Assembly (NCBI RefSeq): GCF_000711895.1 | Contig: NZ_JONO01000024.1 | Location: forward strand, 1 to 64,000 | From: Photorhabdus australis DSM 17609 | GTDB lineage: Bacteria; Pseudomonadota; Gammaproteobacteria; Enterobacterales; Enterobacteriaceae | Reading direction: 5' to 3' | DNA length: 64,000 nucleotides | Shown here: positions 45,426 to 55,353 of the stretch, piece by piece | Position numbering within the stretch: position 1 is the stretch's first letter | Layout: every line of letters begins with the position of its first letter | Made by a program: the position numbers and the translations under genes | The notes under the pieces: model-generated | What the model saw: only the letters and a program-made list of their open reading frames with translations | Told to the model about the DNA's origin: nothing | Database searches by the model: none

Positions 45426-46201
45426 TTCTAATCATTTACATATTGGTAACAATAAAATCCAAGACGATCTAATAGCAATTAATATAAGCGAAGGATGAGA
45501 ATGTGTTCTAAATAAAAGTAAAGGCGCATTCCATTAGACTATTTTATTTTCCCTTCTTTATCGTAAAGAGTGACTTCAGGCAATGTTCAAACTGTCTACA
45601 ATAATAACGTCTATTTGAGATAGGGAGTAAATAACTTTATGATTTCTTATAAGTGAAATTTTTTTGAAAAATAGTTAGAACACCAAAACTCATTGGCATA
45701 AATACAGCTGTTAAAAATACAAAAAAATAAGAATTATTTCATTAACAATTCCACCTTAACTTCATAAGAATCAGAAAAAATTAACACAATGTATTGACCA
45801 TGCAGAAATATTTATATATGAACAATTTCCCTATCGACTTTTTAAGTATTACAGAATAATTCAATTAATAAAAACAAAAAATACAAATTCAAATAATTTC
45901 ACAACAAAACACTTAGATAACATTTCAATACTATAATTTGCGATCTATAGTGTCGCAAATTATATCTATATAAGAATAAAATTCTTTTTTTATTGTATTT
46001 TTTAAATTAAAAGATCTAAAATTTTAACTTTTCGATATAATTAATCGACATCGTATGAAAACCAACCTAGAAAAAACAGGATATAGCTGATAATTCGTTA
46101 TGTACGAACATTCAGCCTGCCCTCATGTGTTGAAATTAGCCGTTGGATCACCCCGAGTCACTCAAGATATCTAACTGGATTCAATAATGCCTGGAGTTAA
46201 T
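45426..46201. other. Long AT-rich intergenic region with a 12-bp dyad
   Basis: No gene in 776 bp. An exact inverted repeat TATAATTTGCGA / TCGCAAATTATA (45932-45943 and 45953-45964, 9-base spacer) stands out. It lies about 240 bases upstream of the PapI/FaeA-like gene and may be a regulator's operator. Confidence 0.6.
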
Positions 46202-46477
46202 ATGGAAAATCGGAAAGATCCGACGCAACCTTCCCAAACGGATCAAGTACTTAATGTCATATCCAAATTATGTACAGTTCGGAAGATGCAGGTGGATCCC
46301 CCACCAGAATCATGGCCCAGCACTCGAGACGTCGCCGAACAGTGCGATTTCACCATCTACAAAGCTCGTTATCTATTATTAAAGCTGGCTGACAAAGGAT
46401 TAGTTATGGTCACGCCATCTCCCATTAAAAATTCTCTTCGATGGTATATATCGGAAGATAAAATTAAACCCATCTAA
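46202..46477 (+). CDS. PapI/FaeA-like transcriptional regulator
   Basis: 91 aa from ATG 46202 with GGAG spaced 5 bases. Its core (STRDVAEQCDFTIYKARYLLLKLADKGLV) matches the winged-helix of PapI/FaeA regulators, which work with Lrp to switch fimbrial operons by phase variation. No fimbrial gene is next to it, so its target is elsewhere or it is an orphan. The N-terminal 40 residues are longer than in PapI. Confidence 0.78.
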   Translation: MENRKDPTQPSQTDQVLNVISKLCTVRKMQVDPPPESWPSTRDVAEQCDFTIYKARYLLLKLADKGLVMVTPSPIKNSLRWYISEDKIKPI

Positions 46478-46750
46478 CCACTTTTCTTTCAAACAAATCT
46501 GAAGAAATGAGTGTTTTACTCTATTCAATGGGGCTGTCCAAATAGTCAAAAATTTGAAGAGACAACATACGGCCCTAAGGTGTTATTTATTCAAATAGAT
46601 AATATAACCGTATGCCAATACCAGAATGCTGACGATGGTAAATGTATTTCTATTTAGATAATCTGTCCTATTATTCCTACTATGATTGTATTAGCGACTT
46701 TATTCTTTTAATTATAAAATTCTTGGTAAAAACTTCCATCACAGAGATGT

Positions 46751-46894
46751 AATACCCAATTAATATTTTTTCATATCAGAGGAAGATAACATGGAACTCC
46801 TGGGAATACAGAATCCCCGGTCACATAGCAAACTATGTGACCGGGGTGAGCGAGTGCAGCCAACAAAGAGGCAACTTGAAGGATTAAGGGTATA
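46751..46894. repeat. ERIC/IRU-type variant with perfect 14-bp stem
   Basis: It has ends like the other copies but its centre is a perfect stem CCCCGGTCACATAG (46815-46828), loop CAAA, CTATGTGACCGGGG (46833-46846). It lies just past the stop of the leftward esterase gene, so it may also end that transcript. The region 46478-46750 before it has no gene. Confidence 0.8.
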
Positions 46895-46900
46895 GTAGGA

Positions 46901-48856
46901 TTAGAAACTGGCATTAACACCCAAGCTAAAAGAGTAAGTGTAATTCTGGACGTCGCCATCATTGCGTGATATTGATGCAAAAGCGCCCCAATCCTTATTA
47001 ATAACAGCATTCATACCAATGATATATTCACGCCAATCGGTATCCTGTTTTGGGCTTTTTCTAGTGGAAAATGTCTCAGTTGAGTTGATAGCACTGCGAA
47101 TTTGATAATGTTTCTCACCAAACTGATGGTTAAACCGAACTTCAGCATAGGGATTAAAACGACCAAAATTTGTATCCAGGCGCCAGCCCAATGTTCCAAC
47201 CTGAGAGTCGTAACGTTGATCGCTAAAATGCATAGCTGTAGCCGTGCTTCTATTACCCAATTCACGATAACCTTTGACATAACTCTTATCCCAGGCGTAT
47301 TGGATGATCGGACTAGTCATAACTGTAGATGCCAGAGGAATATCCCAACCCGCTGTAATGCGTCCTCCCCACTGATGACCTGTAGTCGAAGCATGCTCAT
47401 TATGCAGCCCCTCATTAAGCACGATACCACGAGTAATGTCTTCATATTTCATGTCCAAATAGTGAAGATCACCGCTCATCCAACCTTTATCGTAGTAACG
47501 CCATAAACCGTAGGCGGTGAATACATAACCACGGCCATCATAGCGGAAATTATTCGCTGAACGATTATCCTGATAACGCGAGATCATCCCACCTAACAAA
47601 ATATTATCCGTGAGCTGATAATCACTACCTAGTGTTAAAGTATGATTATGATTACCACTATAACCACCAAATACACCTATTTTACCTTGCTCATTACCCC
47701 CGCCACGTAGCTGTTGTAAACGACCGTCAAGAGAGGCAAGTGCCCCCTTCACCGGCACATTGTTAGCTTTCGTCAGTAACATAGCCTGCTCTGGAGCATT
47801 AAGGATTGAAATAATGTACTGACCAATCATATGCTGTGCAGCAGGTGTTGGATGAAAATCGTCAGCAAATAAAAAAGGCATATTCTTATCAAAATCGGGA
47901 TTATTAGAATCACAATCTTTGGCATTAACCCCCTGGGGACAAGCGTAACCTATAGTATTAAGAAAGCCATAGCGTAGAGGATCTGCTATGACTTCATGCA
48001 AAAGCGCATTAACATCAGCACGAACGATATTGCCATTCCCCTGACTTAGTTTTATATCTTCTAATCGATTATAACTATCAACCAGATCTGACGCACCTCG
48101 GCTATGCTTTTCATAATTATCAATTAATTGCTGAGTTATCACCTCCGCTTTTTTAGCATCTCCTCCTGAAGCTTCAAAGCCGATACTTTTGAAAACACCC
48201 TGGATGACTTGAAGACGGATGCCTTCATTAAGTGTTGGGTTCTGATTAACTGCCGCATGAACTTTATTCAGCGCCTCCTCAACTTGGTTTGAGGTAGCGC
48301 CTCCAATTGCAAGTCCTTCAGAGATAATGGTTTCCATAAGCTTCGGAGTGACACCAACATCAGGAACCGTAGGCACGATCACCAATCCGGCCCCCGCATC
48401 AAGAAGCATATGTACCTGGGATGCAGCGGCGTTCGCACTCTTATTAATCGTATCTTGTGCTTTACCCAGATCTTTCAATGCATCCTTAACATCATTACCA
48501 CCAATCCAGTGAACATACATGCCATTAGAATCTGCACGACCATCATGACTCGCCAGATAACGAGTTATCTGATCCTGAGTGTTATCTTTACTATTTAAAC
48601 TGGCTACAGCAGTCGCACCACCAGCAGCATAATTAGTTCCTCCGCTGTTAGAGTGGGCCAGTTCAGTTCCTAATTTTCGGGCAATAATATCGTGATATAG
48701 ATCACTGGTCTTACCATCCACTGTGTATCGACCATTATTTCCACTATCACTTAAGCTATCACCAAAAACATATAAATTGTCATAAGCGTGTGCGTTCGAA
48801 ATTGCACTTATTGAAAGTGCTAATATACCTGGTGCAAATATAGACGATCGTTTCAT
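46901..48856 (-). CDS. GDSL-type autotransporter esterase/lipase (EstA/ApeE, Photorhabdus lip-1-like)
   Basis: About 651 aa from ATG 48856 (a longer frame adds 5 residues). Signal peptide ends SNAHA. The esterase begins YDNLYVFGDSLSDSGNN, with the catalytic Ser in GDSL, followed by GGTNYAAGG, WIGGND and the C-terminal DDFHPT block with catalytic Asp-His. From about residue 390 an autotransporter beta-barrel follows, ending with Phe (LGVNASF). It should display a lipase on the cell surface. Photorhabdus Lip-1 is of this class. Confidence 0.93.
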   Translation of the reverse strand: MKRSSIFAPGILALSISAISNAHAYDNLYVFGDSLSDSGNNGRYTVDGKTSDLYHDIIARKLGTELAHSNSGGTNYAAGGATAVASLNSKDNTQDQITRYLASHDGRADSNGMYVHWIGGNDVKDALKDLGKAQDTINKSANAAASQVHMLLDAGAGLVIVPTVPDVGVTPKLMETIISEGLAIGGATSNQVEEALNKVHAAVNQNPTLNEGIRLQVIQGVFKSIGFEASGGDAKKAEVITQQLIDNYEKHSRGASDLVDSYNRLEDIKLSQGNGNIVRADVNALLHEVIADPLRYGFLNTIGYACPQGVNAKDCDSNNPDFDKNMPFLFADDFHPTPAAQHMIGQYIISILNAPEQAMLLTKANNVPVKGALASLDGRLQQLRGGGNEQGKIGVFGGYSGNHNHTLTLGSDYQLTDNILLGGMISRYQDNRSANNFRYDGRGYVFTAYGLWRYYDKGWMSGDLHYLDMKYEDITRGIVLNEGLHNEHASTTGHQWGGRITAGWDIPLASTVMTSPIIQYAWDKSYVKGYRELGNRSTATAMHFSDQRYDSQVGTLGWRLDTNFGRFNPYAEVRFNHQFGEKHYQIRSAINSTETFSTRKSPKQDTDWREYIIGMNAVINKDWGAFASISRNDGDVQNYTYSFSLGVNASF

Positions 48857-49288
48857 TAATATGATCCTCAAGAAATAATTTTATATTTATCATTGAACTA
48901 GCCGTCCAACTGGAATGAACAATCCAAATAGAATCTACGTTGGTGAAATATAACGCGTTCCTTCCCTTGGCTAACCAATACCTCATTATAGTTAGTAAAA
49001 AGGAATATCCTGTACTATTTTTTTACATCTTAAGGTTTAGTGTTGCTTAATAGTTCAAATAGCCAATTCGGTTAAAATTCAACTATCTATAAAAGATAAT
49101 ATTAGACCAAATAGATTCAAACCTCTTCTTAGCTTCATGAAACAGATCACAAAATAGCAACAATTTTAACAATTAGAGATCTCAATGAGGATAACCGCTA
49201 AGTCTGGGTAATATCTGAAGCGATCCATCACAATAAACGTGATAACATCAATCCATCATCGATTTAGCAAAATAAAAGATTAAGAAAA
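48857..49288. other. Divergent intergenic between esterase and yjaB-like genes
   Basis: AT-rich; must contain both promoters. Nothing in it stands out clearly enough to call a specific site. Confidence 0.35.
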
Positions 49289-49750
49289 ATGAATATAAAA
49301 ATTCAGCAAGCTATGAAGACAGATTTCAATAAACTGATCAAAATCTGGGAAGCCTCTGTACGGGCAACCCACGATTTTTTGTCTGACGAACATATTAATG
49401 AGCTACGCCCATTAATTCTGCATACCTATTTGCCGGCGCTTACTGTTTATAAAGCAGTAAATGACAAATGCGAAATTGAGGGTTTTATTAGTGTTGATCG
49501 GCATCGGGTTGAAATGCTGTTTATCACCCCTGATTCCCGCGGTAAAGGCATCGGCAAAGCACTTCTGAATTTTGCTATCGCTGAATTAGGTATCAATGAA
49601 CTTGATGTTAATGAACAAAACACCCAAGGAGTTGACTTCTATCAGCACCAGGGATTTAAAGTTTTCAATCGCTCAGAAATTGACGGCCAGGGTAATCCAT
49701 TTCCATTATTGCATATGCGGATTGAACGACTGAACTCCGATGCGACATAA
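49289..49750 (+). CDS. yjaB: GNAT acetyltransferase, YjaB-like
   Basis: 153 aa. KIWEASVRATHDFLSDEHINELRPLI and the acetyl-CoA loop DSRGKGIGKALLNFAI, with VNEQNTQGVDFYQHQGFKV, follow E. coli YjaB closely. Substrate unknown. The ribosome site is weak (AAGA) before ATG. A hairpin at 49789 follows its end. Confidence 0.88.
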   Translation: MNIKIQQAMKTDFNKLIKIWEASVRATHDFLSDEHINELRPLILHTYLPALTVYKAVNDKCEIEGFISVDRHRVEMLFITPDSRGKGIGKALLNFAIAELGINELDVNEQNTQGVDFYQHQGFKVFNRSEIDGQGNPFPLLHMRIERLNSDAT

Positions 49751-49788
49751 CTGATTCCAGTTCAACATCACGCTATTGCTGTCAACAT

Positions 49789-49817
49789 AGCGAAGGCAAC
49801 TTTTTAATACCTTCGCT
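49789..49817. terminator. Convergent hairpin between yjaB and tonB-like genes
   Basis: AGCGAAGG / CCTTCGCT, 8-bp perfect stem with a T-rich 13-base loop, between two genes that end facing each other. May terminate both. Confidence 0.5.
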
Positions 49818-49830
49818 GTTCATGGCTTTT

Positions 49831-50643
49831 TCACTTCAAATTAAATTCGATGACTAACGTGAGATCTCTCGGTAAACCAGGCGGTTTCACACCTACTGAC
49901 CGAGCTTGTTGGATTGCCGCAAGGGCAGCCCGATCCAGTTCATCAGTTCCCGAACTCTGCACTAATTGAGGATTGGTCAGATCACCGCTATCCAGCAAGC
50001 TAAATTTTACCTGTACCGCACCCTGTTGCTTCATCTTCTTCGCCCGACGTGGATAACGTTTATGTTTCTCAATTTCACGACGTAGGGCTGACTGATAGCC
50101 TTGTAAATCATCAAAACCCAAGCCGATCATCGGTTGGCTGGTCGTTGCCTGACGCGCCCCTGCTTGTGAATCCGCAACATCTTTTCCTGCTGTCTGAGAA
50201 TGCCCTGCCGTTTGCATTGTTCGGTCTTGCTCAATTACCGTTTTACTTTCACGTTCCGCTAGCTTGGGCTGACGATCTTCTACCGGCTTTTTCTGTGGTT
50301 GAGGTTTGTTCCGTGGTTTGGAATCTGTATATTCTTCCAGTAGTTTCTTCTTTCGTGGCCGATCCACTGGTTTATTGAGCGCAATTTTTGCCTCAAACGG
50401 TGATTCCGCTACCACAATCTCTGGTGATCGTGGTGGAGGAATAGGTTCCGGCTCTACAGATTGCTCTTGCTCAACAGGTGCCGCTAGAGCAACCATTTCT
50501 ATCGACATACTGACTATTGGCGAATTCACAGATTGATTATTCGCGCTGTCATCACGTAATAAATGCCATGCCATAAATACAACGATACCCGCATGTAACA
50601 GCAAAGAAATAAACAAACCAATATAAAGACGATTTTTCACCAT
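49831..50643 (-). CDS. TonB-family energy transducer (second TonB, HasB-like)
   Basis: 270 aa. Inner-membrane anchor LYIGLFISLLLHAGIVVFMAWHLL at the N-terminus, a Pro/Lys-rich periplasmic spacer (PEPIPPPRSPEIV), and a TonB C-terminal domain (REIEKHKRYPRRAKKMKQQGAVQVKFSLLDSG ... AALAAIQQA). It transmits proton-motive energy to outer-membrane receptors. It lies 80 bases after the haem-type receptor and so probably serves it, as HasB does for HasR. Confidence 0.92.
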   Translation of the reverse strand: MVKNRLYIGLFISLLLHAGIVVFMAWHLLRDDSANNQSVNSPIVSMSIEMVALAAPVEQEQSVEPEPIPPPRSPEIVVAESPFEAKIALNKPVDRPRKKKLLEEYTDSKPRNKPQPQKKPVEDRQPKLAERESKTVIEQDRTMQTAGHSQTAGKDVADSQAGARQATTSQPMIGLGFDDLQGYQSALRREIEKHKRYPRRAKKMKQQGAVQVKFSLLDSGDLTNPQLVQSSGTDELDRAALAAIQQARSVGVKPPGLPRDLTLVIEFNLK

Positions 50644-50652
50644 AATTCAAGC

Positions 50653-50675
50653 CATCTTGAAATCCATTGGGTATA
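50653..50675. repeat. Short ERIC fragment
   Basis: CATCTTGAAATCCATTGGGT followed by ATA matches one end of the ERIC elements here in reverse. It lies between the receptor and TonB genes; the remainder of the element is gone. Confidence 0.6.
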
Positions 50676-50722
50676 GATTGCCAGTTCTCTTAACAGCCAA
50701 CCGGCTAATCTCCCTTAAAGAG

Positions 50723-53719
50723 TCAGAACTGACTGGTGACACTAAGCTTAAACGTCCGTCCGGGCGCTGGCATCATGGAACGGGTTAGCGGGTCCAAATA
50801 ATAGCGATCGGTTAAGTTAGTGCCGGATAATTCGACGACAATATTTGGCGTAACCTTATAATTAATATAAGCATCTACAGTCATGACCGGATTCCAGCGC
50901 ATCGGATTATTATTTATCCCTTTATAAGTATCCGGCATTTTTTTCATTAACCATTTTTCATCCTTATTTTCCACGCTACTGTGATACAACACCCGGCTAC
51001 CAATTTCTAAATCTTCATTTAATAACCGACCGCCAATATTCAGGTTAAGAGAATAACGTGGAGGAATTGTTGTTCTTAAAAAACCACCAGGAAAACCGCC
51101 ATCAATACATTCTGGAACACCAAATTTATTGGTCGAATCTAACATACCTGATGAAGTTTTATCACAAACTTTATTTTTAAGATTATAAGACAAGCCAAAA
51201 TGGGTAAAGAAACCACCGTTATCATAACGGCCTTGTACTTCTAAACCCGATAATTTCTGTTTATCTAATTGAGTAAATTTAAAGTTACTATCACGGTCAA
51301 AAATATTTTCTATAACAGTATTGTAATAAGCAAATTTAATATCTGCATTATGCTCCGCTCCCAGCAAATAACTTAAATCATGCACATAACCGACTTCAAC
51401 GGTTTTACTCCGTTCTGGTTTAAAAGCACGTACGGGTTTATCCGTCAAACCAGAAGAAAAGCCTACGGTATCTTCAAAAATACTCGGCATACGTACTGCT
51501 TCAGCGTAACGGGTATAGATACGTGCGTTATCACTCACATAAGCCGTTGCGGAAAATACCGGCGCCCAGGCATGATCCTTGCGTTTAGGTTGTTTAGCCC
51601 AACGCTCTTGCTCACTTTTTTCTTTATAAACGCCACTATCACTGATACTCAATATTTCTCCTGAACTATCAACATAACGGCTATTCTGTTGAACGTTACT
51701 ATATTCATATTTATATACTTCTTTTTTAGTCACAGGATCAATAATGCGTTCATTCATATCAAGCTCCCCATTAAAATAGGGATTATCTTGTTTATATAAC
51801 TTACCATCATCACGATATTCCCACAGCACATCTACTGGCACCATAAGGCGAGAAATTGAATCGCGTGTTTCGGAACGCGTAAATTTTTTATCGGCATATT
51901 CATCAAATTCATCATCGGTCAGACATTCAAAACATTCATTAAATTTTTTATATAATTCAGCTTCCCGTTCGGTAAGTGTTCTCTGATATTGTAAACCCTG
52001 ACCAACCAGTTTTTTGTCCTTACTATAACGGGGATCACGGACTGCTAAACGTTCATTTAAAAAATCATCCTTAGACCAATAACTCACTCGCCTGGCGCCA
52101 GCACTTAATGCCAGCCATGAGGTAGGACGCCAATCGAAATTAAAGGCAATATTATTTTCCTGACGGCGCCCCTTTCTTGGTAGTGAACGGAAATTAGAGA
52201 AACTCTTTGCTTCATAATCATCATGTGAACCCAAACGCTCCCGTTGCAAGCTGGCCGACAATGTTAAATCCAGATCTGCCGTCAATGCAAAGGCATTAGA
52301 AAGGTCAACCCCCCAGCGGTTATTATGCGCATTGGTGGAAGCAGTATCGACTAAACGACCATCTTTATTCGGATCTTTTCTCTGCTGATTCTTATCCCAA
52401 ACCTCATCCCGATCTCGCGGTTCACGTGGATATCCCCCGGCAGTATTAGTATTGCTAATAGTACGGGTAATCCAGAATTTCATATCAAAATCAACCCATT
52501 TGTTCCCCTCAGGCTGCCATTTATAATCCACATTAAACGCCTGCTGATGGACATTAGCCAGAGGCCATTGCGGTACAACATTATTCTCAGCCCGAACCCA
52601 ACCAAGCCGCGAAGGCATAATTTCACCGTAAGTTGTTTTGGTATCGCGAATACCAAACTCAATAGTCTGTTGATTAGCCAAGTGCCAGGTATTTTTCAGT
52701 AACCAAGATTCCATTTCACTGGAGGTATTCGGTACTTCATTGCCAGGACGATATATACGTGCCACAAAAGGCAGATAAGGATCATATGCTCGGGTACCAC
52801 CATCAAGAATAACTTTATCCTCATCACTGATAGGAGCATCATAACGATGAGCACCTCCCTTACCAGCAAAATAGTTGCCTTTACTGCGATAACTATAAGC
52901 CGCCATTAAATCAAAATATTCCTGCCTGGTACCTATCGCCAGGCGTATCGCATTATCTTTCAGCCCCAATAATCTATTATCTTTTGAAGTTTTTGGCGTG
53001 ATTTCTAATGCGGGATCAGCATAATTAAACCCCCGCATAAAATCAGGAATATCACGATAATCTTGTCCCCATTGCAGATTCGGTACACGTTCCTTAACCG
53101 AGTTACTACTGGTTTCCAATTTCAAATTAATACCAAAACGCTCATCTATAGGTACCACATCATCAATGCCCAGGGTTTTTATCATTACGGCGCCACCTAT
53201 CGAACCCTTTACCCCACGAGTCAGTGATGGCCCTTTTTCTATTTCAATACTACTGATCAAATTAGGATCAATATAATTACGGTTGTTCGCGCCGTTATAA
53301 CCACGCCAGGTCGTAATTGCCTGTTCAGTACCATCAATAGTCACAGGAACCCGTCCCTGTCCCTGGATGCCGCGGATATTAGGATCTAATGCACCACTGT
53401 TTCTGGAATCTCCACTGAATACACCAACTGCACTTTTTAAAACATCCGCCGGGGAAGCACCTTTATAACGTTCTACCAAATCCTTGCCTAGGTAAATATT
53501 AGTAATATCTTTATCGTAGACCGCATCATAACCTGCCTGATCTTTTTCGCTGGTCGCTGAAACATGGATCTTACCTAAGTCAGCCTTATTTTCAGCGGGC
53601 TTTTTGACAGGCTGAGAAGAGGCTGTTGGTGTTTCTGCATCCACACGATAAGGTATTATGCTGTAGGTTAATACCAGCATGAATGTTATTTTGCTATATT
53701 TATTATTTAATTTATACAT
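50723..53719 (-). CDS. hphR: TonB-dependent hemophilin/haem receptor, HphR-like
   Basis: 998 aa. Signal peptide, then a TonB-box-like stretch (DLGKIHVSATSE) and plug (DPNIRGIQGQGRVPVTIDG, SIEIEKGPSLTRGVKGSIGG), followed by a 22-strand barrel ending with Phe (LSVTSQF). The long form and the plug match the haemoglobin/transferrin/lactoferrin receptor group. Located between an exporter of hemophilin type and a tonB gene, so it most likely takes haem from the secreted hemophilin. The exact ligand is inferred. Confidence 0.88.
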   Translation of the reverse strand: MYKLNNKYSKITFMLVLTYSIIPYRVDAETPTASSQPVKKPAENKADLGKIHVSATSEKDQAGYDAVYDKDITNIYLGKDLVERYKGASPADVLKSAVGVFSGDSRNSGALDPNIRGIQGQGRVPVTIDGTEQAITTWRGYNGANNRNYIDPNLISSIEIEKGPSLTRGVKGSIGGAVMIKTLGIDDVVPIDERFGINLKLETSSNSVKERVPNLQWGQDYRDIPDFMRGFNYADPALEITPKTSKDNRLLGLKDNAIRLAIGTRQEYFDLMAAYSYRSKGNYFAGKGGAHRYDAPISDEDKVILDGGTRAYDPYLPFVARIYRPGNEVPNTSSEMESWLLKNTWHLANQQTIEFGIRDTKTTYGEIMPSRLGWVRAENNVVPQWPLANVHQQAFNVDYKWQPEGNKWVDFDMKFWITRTISNTNTAGGYPREPRDRDEVWDKNQQRKDPNKDGRLVDTASTNAHNNRWGVDLSNAFALTADLDLTLSASLQRERLGSHDDYEAKSFSNFRSLPRKGRRQENNIAFNFDWRPTSWLALSAGARRVSYWSKDDFLNERLAVRDPRYSKDKKLVGQGLQYQRTLTEREAELYKKFNECFECLTDDEFDEYADKKFTRSETRDSISRLMVPVDVLWEYRDDGKLYKQDNPYFNGELDMNERIIDPVTKKEVYKYEYSNVQQNSRYVDSSGEILSISDSGVYKEKSEQERWAKQPKRKDHAWAPVFSATAYVSDNARIYTRYAEAVRMPSIFEDTVGFSSGLTDKPVRAFKPERSKTVEVGYVHDLSYLLGAEHNADIKFAYYNTVIENIFDRDSNFKFTQLDKQKLSGLEVQGRYDNGGFFTHFGLSYNLKNKVCDKTSSGMLDSTNKFGVPECIDGGFPGGFLRTTIPPRYSLNLNIGGRLLNEDLEIGSRVLYHSSVENKDEKWLMKKMPDTYKGINNNPMRWNPVMTVDAYINYKVTPNIVVELSGTNLTDRYYLDPLTRSMMPAPGRTFKLSVTSQF

Positions 53720-53771
53720 AGTGATTATCTGCCATAGTACGGATTTAACTAAATTATTACTTCAATTAGCA

Positions 53772-55259
53772 TCAGAAATACTTTTCGAATTTAACTAACA
53801 CTTCATTCTTACTATATGAATATAACCAATCGACATTGCTATTATTTTTTCTGTATCGATAAGTTATTACCGGAGTTAAGCCAAAAACTTCAAATTTAGG
53901 CATACTGAGAATTGCCGAATAGAGTTGTTCATTGTCTTTACGACGTGCATTTAAAGATACGCTGTAATCACCAAATTGCCGCTGACGTAACGCGGTAAAA
54001 ACCACCGCGTTAATTCCCGGATACAGCTGAGTGGAAATACCAGCCCGTATTCCTCGCTGTTGATAATCATCCTCTTTCTCAACACTGGTTTTATAAACCC
54101 AGTCACCGCCAGCAAAAGTGATTGTTTGATCAGTTAAATAATAAGATAGCGTAGCATATACAGATGTCATATTACCATCATTATGATTATAAAGTTTATG
54201 ATAATGAAACTGTTTATATTCGCCTTCCAGATTCAATGCCAAATTTTGAGATAGAATATTCATCCATTCCGCTTTCGTCCCGGTAGTACGATAGCGGAAA
54301 CGATTACCGACATGATTAAACTCAATAATTGGCCCCATTAGGAAATCATTTTTCAACGCTTTATAGTTATAACCCAAATAAGCAGAAGTAGTATTTTCAT
54401 TTTCCTCACTACGACTACGGTAACTTTCTCCATAAGTCATTGAGCGCAAAAAGATACCATGATGACCATTTAGCGGATATATCTTACGCAATGTAGCATC
54501 ATAACTGATGCCACTCGCCTTCTTTGCCATAGGTAAACTACGTTTAGTCTTACAATCACCATTCTCATGATAATTCATACAAATAGGAGGCTTATTCGGT
54601 GACATATTCGTATTGTCGTTAAAGATATAGCCTACGGCAAAAGACCCCCGCCATGAATTACGCAAACTAATAGCATCCTGATAACTGATTATATTCTTAA
54701 TGACTGCTGGTGGTAATTTATTTCCGTTATTATGATTATCAGCAAAAATTTCATTAAACAGTAAGCTGGCCTCTTTATTTTTTTGGTTTTCATAATAGAC
54801 CCTGGCTAATTCTAATTTAGCGCGGGTAAAATCAGGTTGTTTGTGCAAGATAACTTGATAATGCTGTTCCGCCGTCACTAAATCACCCTGTGAACGTGCA
54901 AGATTTGCCTGAGCAAAATGGACCAATTGGGTATCATGCCCAGGTAGCTTCTGATACATTGACAAAAAGCGCTCGACATCCCTCACTTGTTGATGATTAA
55001 CGGCTAAATACAATGCCTGACCAATATCATTGACATTATTCTCGACGCTAAAAGTTAGACCATTAAGTACTATCGATAAATTATCGCTATTCTGATTAAC
55101 TATTTCATCAGTGATAATCTCTTTTTCTTGCTCCTGCAAATTTCGCTGTACGTTATGCCACAATCTTCTACCGGTATCTTCATCTGCAAAAACCCAAGAA
55201 GAATAAACAAATAAACAGCTAATCAATATAGTAAAACGGATAATGAGGCTATTTAACAT
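53772..55259 (-). CDS. hsmA: Type XI secretion (Slam/NilB-like) outer-membrane exporter
   Basis: 495 aa. Signal peptide ends SSWVFA. Residues 85-180 hold TPR-like helices (LARSQGDLVTAEQHYQVILHKQPDFTRAKLELARVYY), and from about 200 a 14-strand beta-barrel of the DUF560/Slam type runs to the C-terminal Phe (LVKFEKYF). Slam proteins carry surface or secreted haem-binding proteins across the outer membrane. The gene sits directly after its presumed cargo (hphA-like) and before the receptor; 52 bases separate it from the latter. Confidence 0.9.
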   Translation of the reverse strand: MLNSLIIRFTILISCLFVYSSWVFADEDTGRRLWHNVQRNLQEQEKEIITDEIVNQNSDNLSIVLNGLTFSVENNVNDIGQALYLAVNHQQVRDVERFLSMYQKLPGHDTQLVHFAQANLARSQGDLVTAEQHYQVILHKQPDFTRAKLELARVYYENQKNKEASLLFNEIFADNHNNGNKLPPAVIKNIISYQDAISLRNSWRGSFAVGYIFNDNTNMSPNKPPICMNYHENGDCKTKRSLPMAKKASGISYDATLRKIYPLNGHHGIFLRSMTYGESYRSRSEENENTTSAYLGYNYKALKNDFLMGPIIEFNHVGNRFRYRTTGTKAEWMNILSQNLALNLEGEYKQFHYHKLYNHNDGNMTSVYATLSYYLTDQTITFAGGDWVYKTSVEKEDDYQQRGIRAGISTQLYPGINAVVFTALRQRQFGDYSVSLNARRKDNEQLYSAILSMPKFEVFGLTPVITYRYRKNNSNVDWLYSYSKNEVLVKFEKYF

Positions 55260-55353
55260 TGGAATATCACTGCTTTATAGTCGGATCAATACATAAGCAG
55301 AATAAGACAAAGTCCCTATGAACTTTGCCTTATTCAGCTAACACAAATTCATA

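Noticed and set aside
46520-46600. Possible insertion-sequence end beginning GGGGCTGTCC
   Set aside because: No matching inverted end or transposase remnant could be found nearby.
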